Source: JAEZFI01 sp044508215 (GTDB lineage Bacteria; Actinomycetota; Acidimicrobiia; Acidimicrobiales; Microtrichaceae). From it: a stretch of 8,228 nt of DNA. The position numbers and the translations under genes are program-made. This document shows, piece after piece, positions 1-5,625 of this stretch. Position 1 is the first letter of the stretch. Every line of letters begins with the position of its first letter. The stretch lies in assembly GCA_044508215.1 (NCBI GenBank), contig JBIQID010000136.1:1-8228 (forward strand), given 5' to 3'. The notes below the pieces were generated by a model that did no database searches, was not told the DNA's origin, and worked only from the letters and a program-made list of their open reading frames with translations.

Positions 1-135
1 CGGCTGCCCCCCCCACGCGGGCGCCGCAGGAGGGCCCGGGGGGCGCGGGGGAGGGGGAGGTGGTGGCGGGGGGGGAGGAGGCGGTGCCAGCGGCGCCCGA
101 GGCGGCACCGGCGGTGGGGGTGGGTGTGCGGCCAT
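1..135 (-). CDS. Proline-rich N-terminus of an unidentified protein (partial, runs off left edge)
   Basis: An ATG at 135-133 opens a frame with no stop through base 1, giving 45 codons. It begins one base after the stop of the upstream response regulator. A strong Shine-Dalgarno, GGAGGGGAG (149-141), lies 5 nt before the ATG, which supports the start. The peptide begins MAAHPPPPPVPPRAPLA, continues with 13 consecutive prolines, then becomes richer in Pro, Ala and Gly and ends in AWGGQP; 27 of 45 residues are proline. The Pro codons are mixed (CCG, CCC, CCT, CCA), so the run is not a simple trinucleotide expansion. Proline-rich cytoplasmic tails of this kind often precede membrane domains in actinobacteria (PspC, DUF4190, DUF4870 and similar), but the domain itself is outside the window. 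A run of 13 prolines would be expected to need EF-P for translation. The position makes it the third gene of the kinase-regulator operon; its function is unknown. Confidence 0.75.
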   Translation of the reverse strand, partial: MAAHPPPPPVPPRAPLAPPPPPPPPPPPPPRPPGPPAAPAWGGQP

Positions 136-136
136 G

Positions 137-784
137 TCAGCTCCCCTCCAGCCAGCGGAGCACCGCCAGCACTCGTCGGTGGTCGGTCTCGACCGGGGGC
201 AGGTCCAGCTTCGAGAAGATGTTGCTCACGTGCTTCTCCACGGCCCCGTCGCTGACGACCAGCTCGGCGGCGATCGCGGCGTTGCTGCGCCCCTCCGCCA
301 TCAGGCCCATCACCTCGCGCTCTCGTGGGGTCAGGCGTGAGATCGGATCGTGGCGCCCGGAGCGGGCGAGGATCTGCGACACCACCTCGGGGTCGAACGC
401 AGCTCCGCCGGTGCCCACCCGCTCGACGGCCGAGAGGAACTCTGCGACGTCGGCGATGCGGTCCTTCAGCAGGTAGCCGACGCCGCTCGAGTCGCCCGCC
501 AGCAGCTCCCGGGCGTACTGCTCCTCCACGTACTGGGAGAGGACCAGCAGGCCCACGTCGGGCAGCTTCGCCCGGATGGCCACGGCGGCGCGGAGCCCGT
601 CGTCGGTGTGGGTGGGAGGCATGCGCACGTCGATGACGGCGAGGTCGGGGAGGTGCGACTCGACGGCGTCGACGAGCGCCTCGGCGTCGCCCACCGCGGC
701 GACGATCTCGTGCCCGGCGTCGCCGAGGAGCCGCACGAGGCCGTCCCTCAGCAGCACGCTGTCCTCGGCGATCACGATCCGCAT
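137..784 (-). CDS. NarL/LuxR-family two-component response regulator
   Basis: This 215-residue protein has the usual length and two-domain layout of a NarL/FixJ response regulator. The receiver domain (about 1-120) has the acidic pair E7/D8, phosphoacceptor D52 (in AVIDVRMP), the switch residue S83 and the conserved lysine K107 (in YLLKD). The LuxR-type helix-turn-helix (about 148-195) starts LTPREREVMGLMAEG and has the recognition-helix sequence AVEKHVSNIFSKL. It should be phosphorylated by a kinase and then bind DNA. The ATG start overlaps the end of the kinase gene by 13 nt, and GGAGG (793-789) sits 4 nt upstream, so the kinase gene directly before it is the obvious partner. The downstream proline-rich gene follows after one base. 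The receiver resembles actinobacterial regulators paired with HisKA_3 kinases; target genes cannot be inferred. Confidence 0.95.
   Translation of the reverse strand: MRIVIAEDSVLLRDGLVRLLGDAGHEIVAAVGDAEALVDAVESHLPDLAVIDVRMPPTHTDDGLRAAVAIRAKLPDVGLLVLSQYVEEQYARELLAGDSSGVGYLLKDRIADVAEFLSAVERVGTGGAAFDPEVVSQILARSGRHDPISRLTPREREVMGLMAEGRSNAAIAAELVVSDGAVEKHVSNIFSKLDLPPVETDHRRVLAVLRWLEGS
141..149 (-). promoter_or_regulatory. Ribosome binding site of the proline-rich gene
   Basis: The minus strand reads GGAGGGGAG, then CTGAC, then ATG (spacer 5 nt). The site lies inside the last codons of the response regulator, so translation of the two genes is probably coupled. It is the main argument that the proline-rich frame is a real gene. 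Confidence 0.7.
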
Positions 785-2064
785 GGCACCTCCACATCGA
801 TCACGGTCGGGCCTCCGACCGGGCTGTTCACGTCCATCCAGCCGCCGAGCGCGGCGACCCGTTCGCTCAGGCCGCGGAGACCGGAGCCTCGGTTCGCGTC
901 GGCGCCCCCAACGCCGTCGTCCCAGACCCGGATCCTGAGCCGGTCACCCGTCCGGACCACGTCGACCTGTGCGGTGGTCGCCCCGGAGTGCCGGGCGACG
1001 TTGGCGAGCGCTTCCGACACCATGAAGTAGGCGGCGCTCTCCACGGTGGGGACCGGTCTCACCGGCACGTCCACGTGGAGCCGCACGGGCACGGGGGAGC
1101 GGGCCACCACAGCGGACAGGGCAGCGTCGAGGCCTCGGTCCTCGAGGATCACCGGGTGGATGCCACGCACGAGGTCCCGGAGCTCCTTCAGGGCCGCCTT
1201 CACCTCTTCGTGCGCGCGGTCCACGATCACGCGCCCCGCTTCCGGGTCGGTCGCGAGGCGTTCCTTCGCCACGCCCAGGTCCATGGCCACGGCGATCAGG
1301 CGCTGCTGCGCGCCGTCGTGGAGGTCGCGCTCGATGCGCCGCCGCTCCGCTTCGGCGCTGTCCACCGCAGCGACCCGGCTCGACTCCAGCTCGACCACCC
1401 GTGCCTCCAGCTCCTCCTCCGGCGGGCGGGACAGCAGGCGGCGGGCGAGCGCCAGGTCGACGCTCGCCAGGGCCACGGTCACCCAGGGCGCCACCAGCAC
1501 CAGCACTCCGAGCGCTGCGATGGAGATGATCCAGGCCGCGCCGGCCCGGACGTCGAAGAGGCCGAACCGCACGGCGTCCTCGGGGAGCGAGCCGCTGTAC
1601 AACGGCAGCGCGATCAGGCCGATCGAGCCGCCCCAGAGGACGACCATCGACGAGGTCGTGACCAGCCCCAGCGGGAAGTGGACGAGCCCGTAGGCGAGCT
1701 CCTTCCAGCGCTGGCGGTGGCGGAAGGGGTTGATCAACCGCTGCCAGAGGCCCGTCGCCCGGGTGAGCGGCTCCGGGTCCGCCAGCGCAGGGTCGAGCAG
1801 CGCACGGACACGGCTGCGTTCGATGCGGGCGGCCACTCCGGCCAGCCACAGAGCGAGGACCGCCACGAGGAGCGCCGCCGGGAAGATCACCACCATGCTG
1901 GCGGCGGTGACGGCCAGCGTGAACAGCACCGAGAACGTCACGGTGCCGATCCAGAGGTCCATCGAGAGGTGGCACAGCTGCCGCCAGGTGGCGGCGGTCC
2001 TCCAGGGTCGGAGCAGGTCTGCGATCACGTCCTCACCGTAAGGACGGGTCCGCGGAGCCGCCAT
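772..2064 (-). CDS. Membrane sensor histidine kinase (HisKA_3 / NarL-partner type)
   Basis: This is a 430-residue kinase. The N-terminal half has about four hydrophobic segments, near residues 38-60, 62-78, 133-157 and 176-203. They are arranged like the 'putative sensor' membrane domain found in many actinobacterial kinases, with no sizeable extracellular domain. A likely coiled-coil linker (215-245, rich in E and R) leads to the dimerization/phosphoacceptor motif ERDLHDGAQQRL with H249. The ATP-binding domain has the N box EALANVARHS (N355), the G1 motif WDDGVGG (381-387) and the G2 motif GSGLRGL (393-399). No GAF, PAS or HAMP domain is visible. It should phosphorylate the regulator encoded immediately downstream and possibly the divergently encoded one. 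The ATG at 2064 has no clear Shine-Dalgarno; a GTG at 2028 preceded by GGTGAGGAC is a credible alternative start giving 418 residues, with no loss of domain content. Confidence 0.93.
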   Translation of the reverse strand: MAAPRTRPYGEDVIADLLRPWRTAATWRQLCHLSMDLWIGTVTFSVLFTLAVTAASMVVIFPAALLVAVLALWLAGVAARIERSRVRALLDPALADPEPLTRATGLWQRLINPFRHRQRWKELAYGLVHFPLGLVTTSSMVVLWGGSIGLIALPLYSGSLPEDAVRFGLFDVRAGAAWIISIAALGVLVLVAPWVTVALASVDLALARRLLSRPPEEELEARVVELESSRVAAVDSAEAERRRIERDLHDGAQQRLIAVAMDLGVAKERLATDPEAGRVIVDRAHEEVKAALKELRDLVRGIHPVILEDRGLDAALSAVVARSPVPVRLHVDVPVRPVPTVESAAYFMVSEALANVARHSGATTAQVDVVRTGDRLRIRVWDDGVGGADANRGSGLRGLSERVAALGGWMDVNSPVGGPTVIDVEVPCGS

Positions 2065-2126
2065 GCCGCAGGCCCGAATCGCGTTGGTGGGGTTGTCCCC
2101 AGCCCCGGTGCGGCAGGATGTGGGCC
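2065..2126. promoter_or_regulatory. Divergent promoter region between kinase and DevR-like regulator, with inverted repeats
   Basis: This 62-bp gap separates two divergent genes, so it must hold at least one promoter unless transcripts start inside the genes. Two nested symmetries are visible. TGCCGCA (2064-2070) is the reverse complement of TGCGGCA (2109-2115), and between them TGGGG-TTGT-CCCCA (2088-2101) forms a 5-bp stem with a 4-nt loop. I see no convincing -10/-35 hexamers, which is usual in DNA of this composition. The repeats could be a binding site for one of the regulators or RNA structure in a leader; this is inference. Confidence 0.4.
2115..2118 (+). promoter_or_regulatory. Ribosome binding site deciding the start of the DevR-like regulator
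   Basis: AGGA followed by an 8-nt spacer to the ATG at 2127. Its last base is the first base of the alternative ATG at 2118, so use of that upstream start would leave the gene without a ribosome binding site. Confidence 0.5.
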
Positions 2127-2795
2127 ATGGCGCAGGACGACGACGTCATCCGGGTCTTCCTCGTGGACGACCACGAGGTGGTCCGGCGAGGGGTCCGAGA
2201 CCTGCTCGACATGGACCCGCAGCTCGAGGTCGTGGGCGAGGCGGGGAACGTCGAGGAGGCGCTGCGACGGATCGGGCCCGCCAAGCCGGACGTCGCCGTG
2301 CTCGACGTGCGGCTCCCCGACGGCAACGGCGTCGAGCTGTGCCGCGACCTGCGCTCGCAGGACCCCGACCTGCGGTGCGTCATCCTCACGTCGTTCGGAG
2401 ACGACGAGGCGCTCTTCGACGCGATCATGGCGGGCGCCTCGGCCTACGTGCTCAAGCAGGTGCGTGGCTCGGACCTGGTCGACGCCGTCCGCAGGGTGGG
2501 CGCCGGCCAGTCGCTGCTCGACCCGGCGCTGACCGCCCGGGTGCTCGAACGCATCCGCACCGAGCAGACCGCCTCCGAGGAGGAGAAGCTCACCCCGCAG
2601 GAGCGGCGCATCCTCGAGCTGCTGGGAGAGGGCCTCTCCAACAAGGAGATCGCCGCCCGGATCCACCTCGCCGAGAAGACGGTGCGGAACTACGTGTCGA
2701 ACCTCCTCGCGAAGCTGGGGATGCAGCGTCGGACCGAGGCAGCCGCCTACGCTGCCCGGCTCGACGAGCGTCGGAAGGGCCGTCACCCGGGCTGA
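2127..2795 (+). CDS. DevR/DosR-like NarL-family response regulator
   Basis: A 222-residue regulator. The receiver domain (1-125) carries D14/D15, phosphoacceptor D60 (in VAVLDVRLPDGNGVELCRDL), T88 and K110. The DNA-binding domain (155-210) reads LTPQERRILELLGEGLSNKEIA and then AEKTVRNYVSNLLAKLGMQR. Stretches such as FLVDDHEVVRRG, VAVLDVRLPDGNG and AEKTVxNYVSxLLAKLGMxRRT match what I recall of mycobacterial DevR (DosR), which controls the hypoxia/NO dormancy response, so this is probably a member of that subfamily. I chose the ATG at 2127 because AGGA (2115-2118) is 8 nt upstream; an in-frame ATG at 2118 overlaps that site. No DevS-like GAF kinase is adjacent; the nearest kinase is the divergent membrane one. 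The copper oxidase lies 135 bp downstream on the same strand. Orthology to DevR is inferred from memory, not from a search. Confidence 0.93.
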   Translation: MAQDDDVIRVFLVDDHEVVRRGVRDLLDMDPQLEVVGEAGNVEEALRRIGPAKPDVAVLDVRLPDGNGVELCRDLRSQDPDLRCVILTSFGDDEALFDAIMAGASAYVLKQVRGSDLVDAVRRVGAGQSLLDPALTARVLERIRTEQTASEEEKLTPQERRILELLGEGLSNKEIAARIHLAEKTVRNYVSNLLAKLGMQRRTEAAAYAARLDERRKGRHPG

Positions 2796-2805
2796 CGTCG
2801 CCACA

Positions 2806-2817
2806 GGACAAATGTCC
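2806..2817. promoter_or_regulatory. DosR-box-like palindrome upstream of the copper oxidase
   Basis: GGACA-AA-TGTCC is a perfect 12-bp inverted repeat starting 10 bp after the DevR-like gene's stop codon and about 115 bp before the oxidase start. The half-sites GGAC and GTCC are four bases apart, the same spacing as in the mycobacterial DosR box (GGGAC-N4-GTCCC). The right half has the third C (GTCCC, 2814-2818) but the left half has A in place of the outer G. Being next to a DosR-like regulator makes it a plausible operator for the oxidase gene. This is inference: one 12-bp palindrome can occur by chance in GC-rich DNA. Confidence 0.4.
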
Positions 2818-2834
2818 CGCCAGTCGTGGCGTTC

Positions 2835-2852
2835 GCCCCTGCCGACAGGGGC
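2835..2852 (+). other. Stem-loop between regulator and copper oxidase
   Basis: GCCCCTG-CCGA-CAGGGGC makes a 7-bp perfect stem with a 4-nt loop. No T tract follows, so a classical intrinsic terminator is not shown. It could attenuate or separate transcription of the regulator and the oxidase, or be leader structure. A further perfect inverted repeat, GACCG-TC-CGGTC, lies at 2882-2893, some 38 bp before the oxidase start. Confidence 0.4.
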
Positions 2853-2918
2853 CGCCGTCCGGCGATCATGTCGATGGCGGCGACCGTCCGGTCCTCCGCC
2901 ATCCCTCCCCCGAACACT

Positions 2919-2924
2919 GGAAGG
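2919..2924 (+). promoter_or_regulatory. Ribosome binding site deciding the start of the copper oxidase
   Basis: GGAAGG sits 6 nt before the ATG at 2931. It favours this start over the in-frame ATG at 2826 and places the membrane anchor near the true N-terminus. Confidence 0.6.
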
Positions 2925-2930
2925 CACACC

Positions 2931-4367
2931 ATGAGTGAGCAACGCGACCAGATGTCGATCATCGGCGCGATGGTCGGCCTCTTCGCCGTGATCGTCGCCG
3001 TCGTCGCGGTCGGCTTCTCCCTCCGAGCCGTCGACCGCGCCGAGTCGGCGCAGGGCGGCGGCGGTGGAGCAGCAGCCCCCGCTCCGGTGGCGGTGACGCT
3101 CTCGGAGTTCGCCATCACGCCGTCGGAGATCGTGATGGGCGTCGGCGGCAGCCTGACGCTCGAGAACACCGGGTCGGTGGCGCACAACGTCTCCATCAGC
3201 GGCGCAGGGCTCAAGAGCCCAGACGTGCAGCCCGGCAAGACGGCGACCTGGGACCTCTCGAGCCTCGCCGAGGGCGACTACGAGATCATCTGCGAGATCG
3301 CCGGCCACAAGGAGGCCGGGATGACGGGCACCCTGACGGTGAGCAGCTCCGCTGCGCCGGCCTCGGGTGGTGACGACAGCGCCAACGGCCACGCGAACCA
3401 CGACGGGGCCGCCACCGTGAACTACGCCAAGATGGACGAGGACATGCTCAAGTCCTTCGAGCCGTTCCTGAAGACGCTCGAGACCGGCGAGCCCAACACC
3501 AAGGGCCTGGGCGGCCAGGACCTGGCCCCCACGATCGCAGCGGACGGCGCCAAGGAGTGGACCCTCACCGCGGAGATCGTCGACTGGGAGGTCGAGCCCG
3601 GCAAGGTCGTGAAGGCCTGGACCTACAACGGCACCGTCCCCGGCCCGACGCTGCGAGGCGAGGTCGGCGACCACATCCGGGTGAAGATCATCAACAAGCT
3701 GCCGATGGGCACCGACGTGCACATGCACGGGATGATCCTGCCGAACGCGATGGACGGCGTGGCCCCCCTGACCCAGGACCTCATCCCCTCGGGCGGTGAG
3801 TTCACCTACGAGTACACGGTGACCGAGCCGGCCATCGCGATGTACCACCCGCACCACCACGGCCAGATGACGGTGGTGAACGGCATGTGGGGCTCGATGA
3901 TCTTCTCGCCGAAGGGCGGAGGCGGCTCGTCCGACTGGCTCATCCCCCGGGGCAAGGTCGTGAGCGGCGTCCCGATCCCGGCCGACCTGCAGGTCGCCCA
4001 GGAGCACAACATGGTGCTCAACGACTCGGGCGTCATCGGCCTGTCGCTGAACGGCAAGTCGTTCCCGGCGACCGAGGGCTACAAGATGGCCACGGGCGAC
4101 TGGATGATCGTCAACTACTACAACGAAGGGTTGATGTACCACCCGATGCACCTGCACCAGTTCCCGCAGCTGGTGATCGCACGGGACGGCATCCCGCTCG
4201 ACAGCCCGTACTTCGCCGACACGGTCACGGTCGGCCCAGGTGAGCGCTACACGGTGCTCTTCAACGCCAAGTCTCCCGGCGCCTGGGTCTGGCACTGCCA
4301 CATCCTGAACCACGCAGAGCGTGAGGAGGGGATGTTCGGCATGGTGACGGCCATCGTCGTCGAGTAG
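2931..4367 (+). CDS. Membrane-anchored multicopper oxidase with fused N-terminal blue-copper domain
   Basis: A 478-residue protein. Residues 8-32 form one hydrophobic helix without a signal-peptidase site I can recognise, so it is probably an N-terminal anchor with the rest outside. A Gly/Ala/Pro linker leads to a plastocyanin-like domain (about 52-138) with type 1 copper ligands H85, C121, H126 and M131 (C-x4-H-x4-M). After a linker containing HANH (154-157) comes a two-domain multicopper oxidase (about 205-478). Its first domain has HMHG (264-267) and HPHHHG (306-311); its second has HPMHLH (404-409) and HCHILNH (455-461). These give all eight trinuclear-site histidines plus a type 1 site (H404, C456, H461, probable axial M468). 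The first oxidase domain has no type 1 cysteine, so this is not a NirK nitrite reductase and resembles two-domain (type B) laccases, which work as trimers. Expected activity is one-electron oxidation of a substrate, a metal ion or a redox protein coupled to reduction of O2 to water. The start is supported by GGAAGG (2919-2924), 6 nt before the ATG; an in-frame ATG at 2826 lacks this and would put 35 non-hydrophobic residues before the anchor. Confidence 0.93.
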   Translation: MSEQRDQMSIIGAMVGLFAVIVAVVAVGFSLRAVDRAESAQGGGGGAAAPAPVAVTLSEFAITPSEIVMGVGGSLTLENTGSVAHNVSISGAGLKSPDVQPGKTATWDLSSLAEGDYEIICEIAGHKEAGMTGTLTVSSSAAPASGGDDSANGHANHDGAATVNYAKMDEDMLKSFEPFLKTLETGEPNTKGLGGQDLAPTIAADGAKEWTLTAEIVDWEVEPGKVVKAWTYNGTVPGPTLRGEVGDHIRVKIINKLPMGTDVHMHGMILPNAMDGVAPLTQDLIPSGGEFTYEYTVTEPAIAMYHPHHHGQMTVVNGMWGSMIFSPKGGGGSSDWLIPRGKVVSGVPIPADLQVAQEHNMVLNDSGVIGLSLNGKSFPATEGYKMATGDWMIVNYYNEGLMYHPMHLHQFPQLVIARDGIPLDSPYFADTVTVGPGERYTVLFNAKSPGAWVWHCHILNHAEREEGMFGMVTAIVVE

Positions 4368-4373
4368 CCGCCT

Positions 4374-4389
4374 GCGAGGCGTGCCTCGC
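4374..4389 (+). terminator. First of two tandem hairpins after the copper oxidase
   Basis: GCGAGGC-GT-GCCTCGC is a perfect 7+2+7 inverted repeat beginning 7 nt after the oxidase stop. As RNA it would fold as a 6-bp stem with the tetraloop CGTG. There is no T tract. Its position right after a stop codon suggests a role in ending or protecting the oxidase transcript. Confidence 0.4.
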
Positions 4390-4400
4390 TCGCAACCGGT

Positions 4401-4449
4401 CGCCCCCGACCCCAACGGATGTCCGCCCATCCGGTTCGGGTCGGGGGCG
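4401..4449 (+). terminator. Long GC-rich hairpin, probable transcription terminator
   Basis: The left arm 4401-4421 starts CGCCCCCGACCC and ends GGATG; the right arm 4428-4449 starts CATCC and ends GGGTCGGGGGCG. They pair as a 12-bp perfect outer stem, one mismatch, three pairs, a one-base bulge and a 5-bp inner stem around a 6-nt loop (4422-4427). Only a short TT follows, so it is not a textbook intrinsic terminator, but U-poor GC hairpins are common at actinobacterial gene ends. It separates the oxidase from the glycan genes. An in-frame ATG at 4419 lies inside this structure, which argues against that start for the next gene. Confidence 0.55.
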
Positions 4450-4487
4450 TTCCGCGTCGTCGGCCGGACACGCGAGACTCGCCCGTC

Positions 4488-5567
4488 GTGGAGACGATCG
4501 TTCGGGGCGACCTGGGACCGTGGTCGGAGCAGTGGGACGAGCTGGTGGCGTCGATGCCGCTGCCCTCGCCGTTCCTGCGGTCGTGGTGGCTCGAGCACAC
4601 CGCCGAGGGCGATCCGGCCATCGTGTTGGTGGTGGACGGCGACCGCCTCGTGGGTGGCGCAGCGTTCCAGGTGACCCGCCGGATGGGGTGCGAGTGGGTG
4701 CAGCTCCTCGGTGACGGCCCGTTGGAGCCCGACCACCTCGACCTGGTGGCCGCCCAGGGCTCCCGACCGGCCGTGTCGGGCGTCGTCCGCGAGTGGCTCG
4801 GGCGTCAGGGCTCGCGGGTGATCGACCTCGCCGGCGTCGCGCCGGACGCTGCGCTCCTCGGCTGCGTGCCCGGGAAGGGCCGCACGGCCGAGCTCTCCGT
4901 GGCGCCGTACGCCGAGCTGCCGGCGTCGATCGACGAGTACGTCGCCGGGCGCGCCGGGATGGTGCGCAGCACGATCTCGCGCACGCGCAAGCGGCTGTCG
5001 AAGCAGGGCGTGGGGGTGGTCGTCACCGGTGCCGAGGGGGTCGACCGCTCGATGGGCGCGCTGGAGCGCCTGCACGACGAACGCTGGGGCGACGAGTCCG
5101 GCGTCGGGCCGGCATGGGAGCGCCTCGCCACCGCGCTGCGAGCAGGGGCCGCTGCGGGCGACGTCCGGTTCGTCCAGCTGGTCACGCCCGACGGCGAGGT
5201 CATCGCCATCGAGGTCGACTTCACGGTCGGCGGCCGGACGAGCTTCTACCAGGCGGGCCGCCTGACCGAACACGAGTGGCGCGGCTCCGGGTCGTGGCTG
5301 AAGGCCGAGGCGATCGGCGCGGCGATCGGGGAGGGCTCGACCGAGTACGACCTGCTCCGCGGCGACGAGCCGTACAAGGGCCAGTGGGCCACCGGCAGCC
5401 GGCCGCTCGTCCGGTGCCGTCGAGGCGTCGGGCCGCTCGGGCTGGCGCTCGTGGCCCTCGCCGAGGGCAACGCAGAGGTGCAGCGGCGTCGCATCGCCTG
5501 GAAGGCGGCGCGAGTAGCCAAGCGCGAGGCGGACGAGGTGGCGCCGGCCCCGCCCAACGTGTCGTGA
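4488..5567 (+). CDS. CelD/BcsL-like GNAT-fold acyltransferase
   Basis: From the GTG at 4488 the protein has 359 residues, typical of the CelD/BcsL ('acetyltransferase involved in cellulose biosynthesis', GNAT_6) family. The N-terminal half has the common PFLRSWWLEH motif (28-37). The C-terminal GNAT domain (about 150-310) has a basic helix around STISRTRKRLSKQG (161-174), the strand and motif TSFYQAGR (251-258), and the family's terminal signature YDLLRGDEPYKGQW (287-300). The family transfers acyl groups from acyl-CoA to a sugar or lipid-linked substrate and is often found in polysaccharide loci, which fits the three sugar genes downstream. An upstream in-frame ATG at 4419 lies inside the hairpin and would add 23 residues that look like non-coding translation, so GTG 4488 is preferred, although its ribosome binding site is weak. 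No transmembrane segment is seen. The substrate is unknown. Confidence 0.85.
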   Translation: METIVRGDLGPWSEQWDELVASMPLPSPFLRSWWLEHTAEGDPAIVLVVDGDRLVGGAAFQVTRRMGCEWVQLLGDGPLEPDHLDLVAAQGSRPAVSGVVREWLGRQGSRVIDLAGVAPDAALLGCVPGKGRTAELSVAPYAELPASIDEYVAGRAGMVRSTISRTRKRLSKQGVGVVVTGAEGVDRSMGALERLHDERWGDESGVGPAWERLATALRAGAAAGDVRFVQLVTPDGEVIAIEVDFTVGGRTSFYQAGRLTEHEWRGSGSWLKAEAIGAAIGEGSTEYDLLRGDEPYKGQWATGSRPLVRCRRGVGPLGLALVALAEGNAEVQRRRIAWKAARVAKREADEVAPAPPNVS

Positions 5568-5604
5568 CGTCGGATCGCGTCCGTGGCGTCGGATCGCGTC
5601 GTGG
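5568..5604 (+). repeat. Tandem duplication of a 19-bp unit in an intergenic gap
   Basis: CGTCGGATCGCGTCCGTGG (5568-5586) is followed directly by the same unit missing one C (5587-5604). It begins right after the acyltransferase stop and ends 21 bp before the SDR start, filling most of the 58-bp gap. It is either a recent slippage duplication or a double binding site; nothing in the sequence decides. Confidence 0.75.
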
Positions 5605-5625
5605 CCGGAGTGGGATGATCAGCAG

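Noticed and set aside
1..135. Simple G-rich low-complexity DNA or assembly artefact at the left edge
   Set aside because: The minus strand reads as one open frame with a strong ribosome site and mixed proline codons right after an operon gene, which explains the composition as coding.
1728..1739. Perfect 12-bp palindrome GGTTGATCAACC inside the kinase gene
   Set aside because: It lies within coding sequence for the cytoplasmic loop between membrane segments, and one such palindrome in 8 kb is plausible by chance; no second copy was seen.
988..2532. A 514-codon plus-strand frame across the kinase and the start of the DevR-like regulator
   Set aside because: It crosses two genes with complete family motifs on other frames, and its composition (H, R, G, E rich) shows no domain. 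It is a shadow.
2931..4367. Reading the oxidase as a copper nitrite reductase (NirK) because of the tethered cupredoxin
   Set aside because: NirK has its type 1 cysteine in the first catalytic domain. Here that domain has HPHHHG without cysteine, and the second domain has the laccase HCHxxxH motif, so an oxidase-type core fits better.
2025..5273. A 1082-codon open frame on the minus strand across the regulator, oxidase and acyltransferase genes
   Set aside because: It is antisense to three clear genes with intact motifs and its translation is low-complexity, rich in H, R, D and V. Long antisense frames are expected in DNA with such strong third-position GC bias.
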